Shown here: positions 24,931-33,921 of the stretch, in pieces
Numbering within the stretch: the first letter of the stretch is position 1
Layout: every line of letters begins with the position of its first letter
NCBI RefSeq assembly: GCF_051842935.1
Contig: NZ_JBPXRR010000001.1
Span: 2,728,001-2,792,000 of the forward strand
Length of the DNA stretch: 64,000 nucleotides
DNA from: Pseudalkalibacillus sp051842935
GTDB lineage: Bacteria > Bacillota > Bacilli > Bacillales > Fictibacillaceae
Direction of reading: 5' to 3'
Notes under the pieces: generated by a model
The model's input: only the letters and a program-made list of their open reading frames with translations
Databases searched by the model: none
What the model was told of the DNA's origin: nothing
Position numbers and translations under genes: made by a program

Positions 24931-26013
24931 ATGATGATGAATTTTGACAGCTACGTTTTATATTTTTTAGGTTGCTTTTTAATCTCAGTCCTCTTGGTTC
25001 CAGTTGTTAGCCTAATTGCACATAAAATAAATGCAGTTGATAAACCGAATTGGAGAAAAGTCCATCGTAAAGCCATCCCTCGACTTGGGGGATTGGCTAT
25101 CATACTATCCAATATGATCGGTTTTTTCTATTTGAAGATTTCTCTACCCAACTTAGGCATGATGACAATTGCTTTTTCAATTATCATCGCAATCGGTGTA
25201 TTGGATGATGTCTTTCAATTGCCTGCAAAGATAAAGTTGATTGGGCAAGTTACAGCTGCATTCTTAGCTGTACATGCTGGAGTTCGAATTACATACATAT
25301 CATTACCCTTTACAGACAATCGTTTGGAGTATGCAGGCATAATCGGCTACATACTAACGATTATTTGGATTGTAAGCATTACGAATTCCATCAATCTGGT
25401 CGATGGACTTGATGGGCTAGCAGCTGGAATATCATGTATCTCTCTATTTGTCATCATGATCATGGCGATCGAGAAAAACGATATGACCGTGTTTTTATGG
25501 TCATTGACATTGATTGCAGCAACTCTTGGCTTCCTTGTTTACAACATCAATCCCGCAAAAATCTTTTTGGGAGATACAGGGTCCTTATTTTTAGGATTTT
25601 CTATTGCTTTATTATCCGTTCTTGGCTTTTTCAAAAGTATCACGTTATTCAGCCTGGTTGTCCCGTTCATCATTCTTGGCGTACCCATTTTCGACACACT
25701 TTCGGCCATTATACGACGCATCCTCAACAACCAAAGCTTCTCAGAACCGGATAAATCCCACTTGCACCATAGACTTCTTGCAATGGGGTTCAGCCACAGG
25801 AATACAGTTTGGTTGATTTATTTGTTATCCGCTTTATTCGGATTAGCTGCCATCACTTTTTCAAGAGCTACCATCTGGTTATCCCTCATCATTGTCATCC
25901 TTCTCATTGTATCTGTGCAAATTGTTGGAGAAATCATTGAGCTTTATGGGAAACGGAGGACCCCTCTCATCAACGTATATCTTAAATTCCGTTCTATTTT
26001 TATCAAAAAATAA
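24931..26013 (+). CDS. tagO: Undecaprenyl-phosphate GlcNAc-1-phosphate transferase TagO
   Basis: TagO moves GlcNAc-1-phosphate onto undecaprenyl phosphate, the first step of wall teichoic and related polymers. The 360-residue membrane protein has about ten hydrophobic segments, the DDVFQLPAK motif (about 91-99), NLVDGLDGLAAG (about 155) and the HLHHRL loop near residue 280, all typical of the MraY/WecA superfamily. It precedes the surface-polymer cluster and converges on the LCP gene. The second or third Met may be the real start. Confidence 0.95.
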   Translation: MMMNFDSYVLYFLGCFLISVLLVPVVSLIAHKINAVDKPNWRKVHRKAIPRLGGLAIILSNMIGFFYLKISLPNLGMMTIAFSIIIAIGVLDDVFQLPAKIKLIGQVTAAFLAVHAGVRITYISLPFTDNRLEYAGIIGYILTIIWIVSITNSINLVDGLDGLAAGISCISLFVIMIMAIEKNDMTVFLWSLTLIAATLGFLVYNINPAKIFLGDTGSLFLGFSIALLSVLGFFKSITLFSLVVPFIILGVPIFDTLSAIIRRILNNQSFSEPDKSHLHHRLLAMGFSHRNTVWLIYLLSALFGLAAITFSRATIWLSLIIVILLIVSVQIVGEIIELYGKRRTPLINVYLKFRSIFIKK

Positions 26014-26038
26014 AACAGCCATCAGATGATGACTGTTT
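26013..26038. terminator. Bidirectional terminator between tagO and the LCP gene
   Basis: AAACAG-CATCA-GA-TGATG-CTGTTT hairpin with one unpaired base on each side, sited at the convergent gene ends. The minus strand continues TTTTATTTTTTG. Confidence 0.75.
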
Positions 26039-26990
26039 ACTTGAACAAGTGTTTGTTTAATTGATCTTGAATCTCTTTAAGACTTTCTTCAGATGGAATG
26101 TAGAAATCAGATCCATTAATTTTTTCTGTTTTTCCATCGAATTTTAAAGAAGTGATATCTTCTTTATCAAATCCTTCGTATTGTTCACTCAAGTACAAGA
26201 TGTCGCTTGCCTTGAGATTTGTTTTTATATTTTTGCCGAGATGTTTAATGACATTGTCCAATTTCAACACACCGCTTGGCGACTGAAGCTCTTCAACAGC
26301 GGCCTTAACAACCTGCTTTTGACGTTCGTTACGCCCAAGGTCCTGGAGAGGATCTTGCTTTCTCATCCTTACATAGGCAAGAGCTTCTTCTCCATCCAGC
26401 TCCATTGGTCCTTCTTCAAAGTATATACGGCGCTTATCACCAATATCACTTGTCTCAGAGAAGTCAAATGGTACATCAACGGTAATGCCATCCAGTTCAT
26501 CTACGACTTTCTTGAATCCGAAGAAGTTCACTTTCATATAGTAATCCACAGGAATTTTCAGAAACTCCTCTACCGTTTCAACGGTCAATTCAGTACCACC
26601 AAATGCATGTGCATGATTGATTTTCGTAAGTCCTTCTCTACCAGGAACTTTCACCCGTGAATCACGTGGAATACTTAACATAGATGCAGTCTTATCATCA
26701 GGATCCAATGTTAAAAGTATCAGTGAATCTGTCCGCCCGTTTTTCCCACCAGTAGAGTAGTCTTCAATACCCATCAGTAAAATGGAAATTGGCTCTTCTC
26801 CAATCGTAACAGCTTCATCACGATACTTGGAATTGCGGTCCAATTCTTCATACGTGTCCTTCGAGGCCACATATGTTTGATATCCTATATATCCTCCATA
26901 GGTCAAAAAAATGAAACCTATGGCTAGAAGAACAATCATGACCCTTGATAGTGTTTTCCGTTTCGTTTTTTTCCTTTTGGATTGTTCCAT
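26037..26990 (-). CDS. LytR-CpsA-Psr (LCP) wall-polymer ligase
   Basis: LCP proteins transfer lipid-linked teichoic acid or capsule polymers to peptidoglycan outside the membrane. The 317-residue protein has a basic start (MEQSKRKKTKRK), one membrane anchor (about 15-35) and the LCP domain with GGKNGRTDSLILLTLDP, SIPRDSRVKVPGREGLTKIN and AYVRMRKQDPLQDLGRNERQ, which carry the conserved Arg/Asp pocket. It lies opposite tagO and begins the polymer cluster. Several paralogues exist in Bacilli; TagT/U/V or LytR cannot be told apart here. Confidence 0.93.
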   Translation of the reverse strand: MEQSKRKKTKRKTLSRVMIVLLAIGFIFLTYGGYIGYQTYVASKDTYEELDRNSKYRDEAVTIGEEPISILLMGIEDYSTGGKNGRTDSLILLTLDPDDKTASMLSIPRDSRVKVPGREGLTKINHAHAFGGTELTVETVEEFLKIPVDYYMKVNFFGFKKVVDELDGITVDVPFDFSETSDIGDKRRIYFEEGPMELDGEEALAYVRMRKQDPLQDLGRNERQKQVVKAAVEELQSPSGVLKLDNVIKHLGKNIKTNLKASDILYLSEQYEGFDKEDITSLKFDGKTEKINGSDFYIPSEESLKEIQDQLNKHLFK

Positions 26991-27020
26991 GAAAACTTCC
27001 TCATTCCTTCTTTAAAAAGG

Positions 27021-27947
27021 CTAGATGTTACCAGCTGCTTTCTTTTGATAGTAAAGCAACGTTTTTTCGAGTCCTTCTTTCAACGAAACTTTCGGTTTCC
27101 AATTAATCAACTGTTCAGCTTTATCATTTGTAAGGTAGCTATGTCGGATGTCTCCAGGACGTTCGCCTTCATGTTTTTTCTCGAGAGAATCTCCAACTAC
27201 TTCTTCAAATGTCTTCACTAAATCATTAAGAGAAACTTGTGTGTTCGTACTGATGTTTATTATATCATTACATGGGTGTTTACTCGCTAATAAATTTGCT
27301 TCAGCAATGTCACTTACGTAAATAAAATCGCGCGTATGCTCTCCATCACCGAAGATCGTCAAATCTTCACCTTTAATAATTTTATCGACAAAGATGGAAA
27401 TGACCCCACCTTCTCCTTTAGGAATCTGTCCGATTCCATAAACGTTTGCATAACGGAGGATGCTGTATTGGATTCCGTGTAAATCCCCATAGATTTTTAT
27501 ATAATGTTCAGGTGTATGCTTAGAAGCACCATAGTAAGACATTGGGTCCACCTTATGCTTTTCATCAACACCGAGATAATCTGGTTCACCATATACCGCT
27601 GCAGATGAAGCATAAACAATTGCTGCATTGACTTCTTTACATGCTTCAAGCACATTGATTGTTCCTAAAATATTAATATGTGCATCAAATACTGGATTCT
27701 TCAAGGATGTCTGTACATCGATTTGTGCTGCATGATGGTTGATGACATCAGGTGTTTCCTTTTTAACGATATCAATGAAATCTGGTGTAGTAATATCTGC
27801 TTTATAGAATGTGACGGACTCTTTTAGATTTTCTTCTTTTCCAGTAGAAAGGTCATCCACAACCACTACTTCGTGTCCGTCCTCTAAATATTGTTCAACG
27901 ATATTCATTCCAATGAATCCTGCTCCACCTGTTACTAACACTTTCAT
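27021..27947 (-). CDS. NAD-dependent sugar-nucleotide epimerase (UDP-glucose 4-epimerase type)
   Basis: The 308-residue extended short-chain dehydrogenase has the Rossmann loop TGGAGFIGMN (about 6-15), Ser/Tyr/Lys catalytic residues (YASSAAVYG, YYGASK) and an ILRYANVYGIGQ substrate region. It probably interconverts UDP-hexoses or UDP-HexNAcs for the polymer made here; which sugar cannot be read from the sequence. It is followed 30 bases later by the LCP gene and preceded by a family 2 glycosyltransferase. Confidence 0.9.
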   Translation of the reverse strand: MKVLVTGGAGFIGMNIVEQYLEDGHEVVVVDDLSTGKEENLKESVTFYKADITTPDFIDIVKKETPDVINHHAAQIDVQTSLKNPVFDAHINILGTINVLEACKEVNAAIVYASSAAVYGEPDYLGVDEKHKVDPMSYYGASKHTPEHYIKIYGDLHGIQYSILRYANVYGIGQIPKGEGGVISIFVDKIIKGEDLTIFGDGEHTRDFIYVSDIAEANLLASKHPCNDIINISTNTQVSLNDLVKTFEEVVGDSLEKKHEGERPGDIRHSYLTNDKAEQLINWKPKVSLKEGLEKTLLYYQKKAAGNI

Positions 27948-27966
27948 GACATAATTCCCCTCTCAA

Positions 27967-28725
27967 CTATCCTTTGATGTTTTTTAAGACAGATGTAACT
28001 GCAACGTTGCCGACATACCAGGCTGAACGGATAGGTCCTATCTTTTCAAGATCACGGTATACTGTCCAGTTCTTCTTAATCATTTTGAATTTATTACTTG
28101 AAACCGACCCTTTTACTTTTCTGTACATGGCGAGTTCTTCTTGGATACCGTGGGCAACATAACCTCTTCTGAGAATAGAGAGCCAGAGCGCTAGATCTTG
28201 CCTTGCACGGATGTTTGGCATCTGCACTTTACCGGTCTCTTCAATGTTGACCATTACAGTCAAGCATCCGATCACCGTTCTTTTGAGCAAATCCCTATAG
28301 GACATTTCCTTAGGTATTTTAACGGTAATATCAGTCGGCGATCCTTCTTCATCCATAATTCGGTATTCTGTAAAAGAAAATACACTCTTGTTCTCTTCCA
28401 TGAATCGCACTTGTTTTTCAAGCTTTTCTGGAAGCCATAAATCATCACTATCTAGAAAAGCGATGTATTTTCCGTCAGCCATATCAATGGCTGTGTTTCG
28501 CGCTACAGCTGCGCCGCTATTTTCAGAAAGCTGATGCAGTTTAATTCTAGAGTCTTTCTGCACATATTCTTCGATGACTTCGACAGAATTGTCGGGGGAG
28601 CAATCATCAACGATAATCATTTCCCAGTTTTTATAGGTTTGATTTAAAACAGAAGAGATCGTATCACCAATAAATTTTGATGATTTATATGATGGTGTTA
28701 TGACACTGACTTTAGGTTCATTCAC
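27967..28725 (-). CDS. Family 2 glycosyltransferase
   Basis: The 252-residue protein starts (M)NEPKVSVITPSYKSSKF and has a typical GT-A fold with DDCSPDNS and the LDSDDLWLPEKLEKQ metal motif. GTG 28725 is chosen because GGAGG lies nine bases upstream; a 27-codon extension from 28806 lacks a clear ribosome site but cannot be excluded. There are no membrane segments. It probably adds a sugar to a lipid-linked repeat unit in the cytoplasm; donor and acceptor are unknown. Confidence 0.88.
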   Translation of the reverse strand: MNEPKVSVITPSYKSSKFIGDTISSVLNQTYKNWEMIIVDDCSPDNSVEVIEEYVQKDSRIKLHQLSENSGAAVARNTAIDMADGKYIAFLDSDDLWLPEKLEKQVRFMEENKSVFSFTEYRIMDEEGSPTDITVKIPKEMSYRDLLKRTVIGCLTVMVNIEETGKVQMPNIRARQDLALWLSILRRGYVAHGIQEELAMYRKVKGSVSSNKFKMIKKNWTVYRDLEKIGPIRSAWYVGNVAVTSVLKNIKG

Positions 28726-28814
28726 TTTTGTGATCCTCCAATTATTTAGACGATTATGAGTGGAAAAAGTTGCATCCTTTAGTTTCTCCGTATAGACATG
28801 GAACATTCAGTGTA

Positions 28815-28858
28815 AAATAAAGAAAAACTTATTCCTTTATTGCAAAGGAATAAGTTTT
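28815..28858 (-). terminator. Terminator after the sugar-phosphate transferase gene
   Basis: A perfect 15-bp stem AAAACTTATTCCTTT/AAAGGAATAAGTTTT with a 5-base loop (28824-28858) is followed on the minus strand by TCTTTATTTT. Confidence 0.88.
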
Positions 28859-28877
28859 AGAGTAGTGCATTAAAGGA

Positions 28878-29519
28878 TTATCTCGCTCCATCACCTGTGA
28901 AGACTACTTTTACTGTAGCCATCATGATTTTAAAATCGTTCCAGACACTCAAATTGTCAATGTATTTGAGGTCATATTCTAATTTTTCTTCTGGCGTAGC
29001 TTCATATCCGCCATTTACTTGTGCTAATCCAGTTAAACCTGGTTTCACATTCAAACGTTGATCAAATCCGTTAATTTCTTTGTTAAATTGTTCTACAAAC
29101 ACCGGACGTTCAGGTCGCGGTCCAACAATACTCATTTCACCTTTCAACACATTGATGAACTGCGGAAGCTCGTCAATTCGTGTTTTTCGGATAAAGGCAC
29201 CAATTTTAGTTACTCGTGGATCATTTTTGGAAGCCCATTGAGGTCCATTTTTTTCTGCATCATTGCGCATCGATCTCAGTTTAATCACCTTAAATGTTCG
29301 ACCATTTAAACCTACACGCTCCTGTTTGAAAATCGCTGATCCAGGAGATTCAATTTTAATAGCTAACATGGTAAATAGAATGATAGGTGCACATAATGCT
29401 AATGCAACGATGGAAAACATGACATCTAAAATTCGTTTCATATATAAAACATTTGCATTTTGATATTTTAATGAAGTATGTTGGCTCATAGAACTTTCTT
29501 GATAGCGATTAAAAGCCAT
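28878..29519 (-). CDS. Undecaprenyl-phosphate sugar phosphotransferase (initiating enzyme)
   Basis: The 213-residue protein has one N-terminal membrane segment (VMFSIVALALCAPIILF) and the bacterial sugar transferase domain: KQERVGLNGRTFKVIKLRSM, RIDELPQFINVLKGEMSIVG PRPERP region and KPGLTGLAQVNG. It starts a polysaccharide repeat unit by moving a hexose- or HexNAc-1-phosphate onto undecaprenyl phosphate, separate from TagO. ATG 29519 follows GAGGTGA; the GTG three codons before is less likely. It belongs with the Wzy and Wzx-type genes further right. Confidence 0.94.
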   Translation of the reverse strand: MAFNRYQESSMSQHTSLKYQNANVLYMKRILDVMFSIVALALCAPIILFTMLAIKIESPGSAIFKQERVGLNGRTFKVIKLRSMRNDAEKNGPQWASKNDPRVTKIGAFIRKTRIDELPQFINVLKGEMSIVGPRPERPVFVEQFNKEINGFDQRLNVKPGLTGLAQVNGGYEATPEEKLEYDLKYIDNLSVWNDFKIMMATVKVVFTGDGAR

Positions 29520-29729
29520 GCAATTCACCTCAGCTAATTTTAGAAAAAAGTCAACTTATATAGTACATCACTAAGTTATAATACCACATCGCCAAAAAAA
29601 GTCAAAACAAATTTTCATTGGACTACTATTCTATTATTTAACCGATTTACAGACGAATGAAACCATAAATCTACAACAAAACCACTTTCAAGCACCAGAA
29701 TATTCGCTATAAATCGATCATTTATGTAC

Positions 29730-29852
29730 TTATAACATATAAACAATAATTTTTATCCATAGCTTCAGCCATCCGATAACAGACGTCCATAAGATCAATC
29801 CCAGGGTCACTCCCCAGAATAGAGCTATCGCAATCCCTCCTTCTTTTTTCAA
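29730..29852 (-). CDS. Possible 40-residue membrane peptide
   Basis: A TTG-started frame (29852 to stop at 29730) encodes KKEGGIAIALFWGVTLGL, LILWTSVIGWLKLW and a short tail. It has one strong hydrophobic helix between lysines, with AGGGGATG about eight bases before the TTG. It lies alone in the gap between the sugar transferase and the SpoIID-CWB2 gene. No homologue is recognised. TTG start and short length make it tentative; the hydrophobic pattern and in-frame stop make chance less likely. Confidence 0.4.
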   Translation of the reverse strand: MKKEGGIAIALFWGVTLGLILWTSVIGWLKLWIKIIVYML

Positions 29853-29924
29853 AGTATCATCCCCTAGAAATCGTAATAATTAATTATTATAACTTAAAAT
29901 CTACTTTTCGATAATTGTTTTGAC

Positions 29925-29962
29925 CAAAAAAGATAGGAGTAGTATCAATACCACCCCTATCT
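29925..29962 (-). terminator. Terminator of the SpoIID-CWB2 gene
   Basis: On the minus strand AGATAGGGGTGG...TACTCCTATCT (imperfect long stem) is followed by TTTTTTGG, about 20 bases past the stop. Confidence 0.8.
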
Positions 29963-29981
29963 AATAAATCTATTCTCATAT

Positions 29982-32213
29982 TTAATTCAAGATAAGGCTT
30001 TCAACCTCTGAAACGACTTGATCACTAACCGCACCTGGTCCACCCAAAATATAGGTATCCGGTACATTATTAAATGTTTTCAAGTAATTTTGAACCGGTG
30101 CTGGAACCTGGTCTTTGTAAGTCAGGATGACAGGGGCATCTACAGCAGCGGCATATGCGGAAGCTGGTAATGCATCAATGAATACATTCCCTTGTGCAAA
30201 GAACAGTTGAGACACACGGTAATTCATTTTTTCTGCAATTTCAATACTTGTGGCATATCGATCAGGACCAGATACTCGCTCCACCTGGTTCACGATGGAA
30301 TCAATATATTTCTCCAAATTAGTTGATATTCTTGATTTACCACCAATAATCGTAACTTTATTGACTTTATTGTTCTTCAAGAAGGTTTCAACATCTTCAG
30401 GTAAATTGTTAGGATTCGTATACAAGATCGGAATCTGATTACTAGCTGCGTGAGAAGCAATCGATAACGCATCTGGTGAGGATTCGTCACCTGTTGTCAA
30501 AATGACTTCAGTCGTGTTGTTGATTTGTTCAGCAACTTCAATCGCAGTTGCAAAACGATCCGTTCCTGAAATTCGATTCACTTGAGCATTTGGATAAGCT
30601 TTTTCAAGCTCCGCTTTCACCTTGTCAGATATCGCACTTGTGCCACCTAGTAAGAAGATTTTTTTAGGACTCAACCTCTGAATTTCGTCTCTAACATTGT
30701 CTGGAATTTTGTTCGTATACGTAAGAAGCAATGGAGAGTCATACTTCTTGGCTAAAACACTTCCTGTCAAAGAGTCAATTGACAAGTCTCCGCGTCCCAA
30801 CACAACAGCCTCTGATTTGTTTTCCCAAGCATGTTGAGAAATTGCGACACTTGTCCCATAACGGTCTTGACCTTTCAATCTACTAAAGTAATCTTCTTTA
30901 TTAATTTCACGTACAAGTTTCGTTCCAGGATAGTAGAAATCAAGGATTTCATTATAATGTTTACCATCTTTGGACATTTGATAAGCACCGTATTGGCTCA
31001 TCCCGATTCCATGACCGAACCCTGAACCTTTGACGATGAATTCACCGTTCACTTGCTCCACATTTTTAATGACTGGACTTCTCATCGTCGAAGTACCGAT
31101 CATAAAACGAATATTGTAGGAAGTATCCTCTATCGTCTTTTTATAAGTCTTTATCTTGCCATCTTCCATGACATAATCCGTTGGAGTTTTAACAAAGTAT
31201 TCAAATGTGAAAGTACCATTCAGTACATCATTTGCATTGCTTGGAGGGCTATCAAATGACATAGAATTAAATCTAACAACTTTGATTTCATTGTATTTTG
31301 AAATAGTCCCTTTGGATTGCAATCGACTAATGATACTATCCGTAATCGAGCGATCGACTTCATATGTATCATCCCACCACGAATCCGGCTTACTCAAATC
31401 CAATTTAGAAGTGTCGATCTGTTCTTTGTTTAAGGTAAATGACCAATCAGAATATGGCGAAATCTTTGCATCATAAGGATCTTTTTTCGTGTCAAAGTAT
31501 GGGAGATTGGTTGTACCCCATGAGTTTTTATTTGTAAGAGTGCTTCCCCCATTTGAGGAGGAATAGAGTGCATTCACATATTCATTTCCATACTTCAATA
31601 CTTTACCTTGTGTTTCCATAACAGCATCTGAAGTACTCAACCACCAGTCATACCCTCTATACACCTGGTGACTCTGTCCATCATCAATCGTTGTGGCGTT
31701 TCTTCTTAACACATATGTACGAGCTGCAACTGCTTGTGCTTTCAATGCTTCCATCCCACTATAGTAACCCCATGATTGAGGCATTTCACTTGGAACGACA
31801 CCCTTCAGATAACTGACTAGATCAACCGTGTTGATTGGTCTGACATAACCATTTTCATTAATGAACTTTACAGCGCCAATGTATTCCATGTTCTCAAGAA
31901 GGACTTGACTATCTATAGAACCTTTAATGGTAGGTTTGAGAACAATTTCTGAAGCTTCCATCAATTTTTTACCGGAATTGAATAACGTTACTTTTGAACC
32001 TAATGCTGCGACAGAGTACCTTTCTCCCGGTACTAATTTCACAGATGAATTTTCAACCTGATAAGATCCGACAACATTGAAGTGAACATCCACTTGATTT
32101 CCAATATAGTTTACTAGACGGACATTTATATCTTTAGAAAAAGCCAGAGCAGACGAACTGAATGGAACAATGGCCATAATACAAGCCAATAGTATTGTTA
32201 ATAAGGCACGCAA
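29982..32213 (-). CDS. Secreted SpoIID/LytB-domain protein with three CWB2 repeats
   Basis: The 743-residue protein has a signal peptide (MRALLTILLACIMAIVPFSS) and a SpoIID/LytB domain (about 100-430: KGVVPSEMPQSWGYYSGMEA, AVAARTYVLRRN, KGSGFGHGIGMSQYGAYQMS). Three cell-wall-binding type-2 repeats follow (about 440-743), each opening with DRYGTSVAIS- or DRFATAIEVA-like words and LLGGTSAIS/IGGKSRIS. SpoIID cuts glycan strands lacking stem peptides; LytB of B. subtilis stimulates the amidase LytC. TTG start with AAGGGGG upstream. The amidase at 44159-46249 is a likely partner. Confidence 0.93.
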   Translation of the reverse strand: MRALLTILLACIMAIVPFSSSALAFSKDINVRLVNYIGNQVDVHFNVVGSYQVENSSVKLVPGERYSVAALGSKVTLFNSGKKLMEASEIVLKPTIKGSIDSQVLLENMEYIGAVKFINENGYVRPINTVDLVSYLKGVVPSEMPQSWGYYSGMEALKAQAVAARTYVLRRNATTIDDGQSHQVYRGYDWWLSTSDAVMETQGKVLKYGNEYVNALYSSSNGGSTLTNKNSWGTTNLPYFDTKKDPYDAKISPYSDWSFTLNKEQIDTSKLDLSKPDSWWDDTYEVDRSITDSIISRLQSKGTISKYNEIKVVRFNSMSFDSPPSNANDVLNGTFTFEYFVKTPTDYVMEDGKIKTYKKTIEDTSYNIRFMIGTSTMRSPVIKNVEQVNGEFIVKGSGFGHGIGMSQYGAYQMSKDGKHYNEILDFYYPGTKLVREINKEDYFSRLKGQDRYGTSVAISQHAWENKSEAVVLGRGDLSIDSLTGSVLAKKYDSPLLLTYTNKIPDNVRDEIQRLSPKKIFLLGGTSAISDKVKAELEKAYPNAQVNRISGTDRFATAIEVAEQINNTTEVILTTGDESSPDALSIASHAASNQIPILYTNPNNLPEDVETFLKNNKVNKVTIIGGKSRISTNLEKYIDSIVNQVERVSGPDRYATSIEIAEKMNYRVSQLFFAQGNVFIDALPASAYAAAVDAPVILTYKDQVPAPVQNYLKTFNNVPDTYILGGPGAVSDQVVSEVESLILN

Positions 32214-32531
32214 TTTCTTGTTTCCCCCTTAAAAGTTTTAAATAAAATGATTACGATTTTTAACCCCTGCAAAGTTTGACAGAACCCCCCTTTTAAAGTC
32301 GAATCATGTTTAGTTTTGTTAATTTCAGGTTACCATATGTAATTTTGGAATAGTAGGTAATAAAATACTATATTGGTAATGAAATAATGTTAGTGAAGAT
32401 TCACTTATCTAATATATCGACATTCCTCGTAAGAATCTTAATACACGAATATTAAAGATCTGAGAGAATATATATTAAAGGACTTATGGACTACCCATTA
32501 CTTTAATTGGTATTTGGAAATATCTTATGAA
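32214..32531. other. AT-rich intergenic region without a gene
   Basis: The 5' flank of the SpoIID-CWB2 gene. Apart from its ribosome site (AAGGGGGAAA) I see no gene, clear promoter or structured RNA. A G-run (GGGGGG on the minus strand near 32285-32291) is the only unusual word. Confidence 0.5.
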
Positions 32532-32571
32532 ATAAAAAATACGACCTGGAAAATCACCTTTTCCAGAGTCG
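32532..32571 (-). terminator. Terminator of the galU-ugd unit
   Basis: On the minus strand CGACTCTGGAAAA/TTTTCCAGGTCG (one bulge) is followed by TATTTTTTATTT, about 20 bases past the dehydrogenase stop. Confidence 0.88.
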
Positions 32572-32593
32572 CATTCCTCATCATCTCATTAAA

Positions 32594-33901
32594 TTATCCT
32601 TGGACTAACGTCCTACCGATTGAGTCATAGTAGTAACCATGTTGGTCCATCTCTTCTAATTTAAAGATATTGCGTCCATCAATGATAACAGGTTGTTTTA
32701 ATAGTTGTTTCGCTTTCTCTAAATCCAATTGTTTAATCTCATCCCACTCTGTAAGAATAGCGATGCAGTCTGCACCTTCGATTGCCACATACATATCGTC
32801 GACCGTTTTCAGACCATCAATCTCTTTCTTAGCATTTTCAGCAGCGATTGGATCAAATGCGACGACCTCGGCACCCAGCTTTTGAAGTTCAGGGATAACA
32901 GTTAAGGATGGCGCTTCCCTCATATCATCTGTATTTGGTTTAAAGGCTAAACCTAATACAGCGATTTTCTTATTAGATAGATCTCCATCAAATGCTTTTT
33001 TCAACTTATCAATCATTCTTAATCTTTGCTTCTTATTGATATCTTCTACAGCTTTCAAAATATCAAGTGAAACATCTTGGGAATCAGCGATATTAATCAG
33101 AGCACTGACATCTTTAGGGAAACAAGATCCACCATAGCCAATACCCGCGTTTAAGAATTGTGGTCCAATACGGCTATCTGCACCCATCCCTTTAGCTATC
33201 AGATCTACATTGGCGTTGAATTTTTCGGAAAGATTTGCGATGTCATTCATAAAGCTGATCTTCGTAGCTAAAAATGCGTTTGAAGCATATTTAATAATTT
33301 CAGCCGTTTCAACATCAGAAGCAATGATGTTGGATGTAAAAGGTTCATGTAATTTCTTCAAAAGCCTCTCAGCCTTTTCAGACTCAACACCAATTACAGC
33401 TCTTTCCATCTCCATAGTATCCTTAACAGCTGAGCCTTCTCTTAGGAACTCTGGATTGGAAGCGACATCGAATTCAAAATGGCCATCAGACGTTTCTTGA
33501 ATAATCCTTTTAATCATGCTACCCGTGCCTACTGGAACCGTACTTTTCGTCACTATAACTTTATAGCCGTTTAAGTTCTCTCCAATTGATTTTGCTACAT
33601 TCTTAACAAATCTAAGATCGGCTTCACCATTCTCTTTTGGAGGAGTTCCAACAGCAATTATGACAACATCAGCGGCTTCCATACCTTCTTGCAAATCCGT
33701 TGTAAACTTCAAGCGTCCTTCTGCACTGTTTTTTTGGACCAGTTCTTTTAAACCAGGTTCATAGATGGGAATAATGCTTTGTTTCAGCTTTTCTATCTTA
33801 TCTGCATCTAAATCTACACAAGTAACATGATTTCCCACTTCACTAAAACACGTTCCAGACACAAGTCCAACATATCCTGTACCTATCACACAAATATTCA
33901 A
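32594..33901 (-). CDS. UDP-glucose 6-dehydrogenase
   Basis: The enzyme oxidises UDP-glucose to UDP-glucuronate with two NAD+, as TuaD does for teichuronic acid. The 435-residue protein has the NAD motif VIGTGYVGLVSG, PEFLREGSA, and the catalytic Cys in GIGYGGSCFPKD (about 255). TTG 33901 is chosen because AAGGAG lies eight bases upstream; the ATG at 33922 overlaps galU and has no ribosome site. It follows galU, which supplies its substrate. Confidence 0.95.
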   Translation of the reverse strand: MNICVIGTGYVGLVSGTCFSEVGNHVTCVDLDADKIEKLKQSIIPIYEPGLKELVQKNSAEGRLKFTTDLQEGMEAADVVIIAVGTPPKENGEADLRFVKNVAKSIGENLNGYKVIVTKSTVPVGTGSMIKRIIQETSDGHFEFDVASNPEFLREGSAVKDTMEMERAVIGVESEKAERLLKKLHEPFTSNIIASDVETAEIIKYASNAFLATKISFMNDIANLSEKFNANVDLIAKGMGADSRIGPQFLNAGIGYGGSCFPKDVSALINIADSQDVSLDILKAVEDINKKQRLRMIDKLKKAFDGDLSNKKIAVLGLAFKPNTDDMREAPSLTVIPELQKLGAEVVAFDPIAAENAKKEIDGLKTVDDMYVAIEGADCIAILTEWDEIKQLDLEKAKQLLKQPVIIDGRNIFKLEEMDQHGYYYDSIGRTLVQG

Positions 33902-33921
33902 TGTACTTTCTCCTTTTAGCA

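Noticed and set aside
32214..32531. Structured leader or riboswitch before the SpoIID-CWB2 gene
   Set aside because: No convincing paired structure or known motif could be found by eye.
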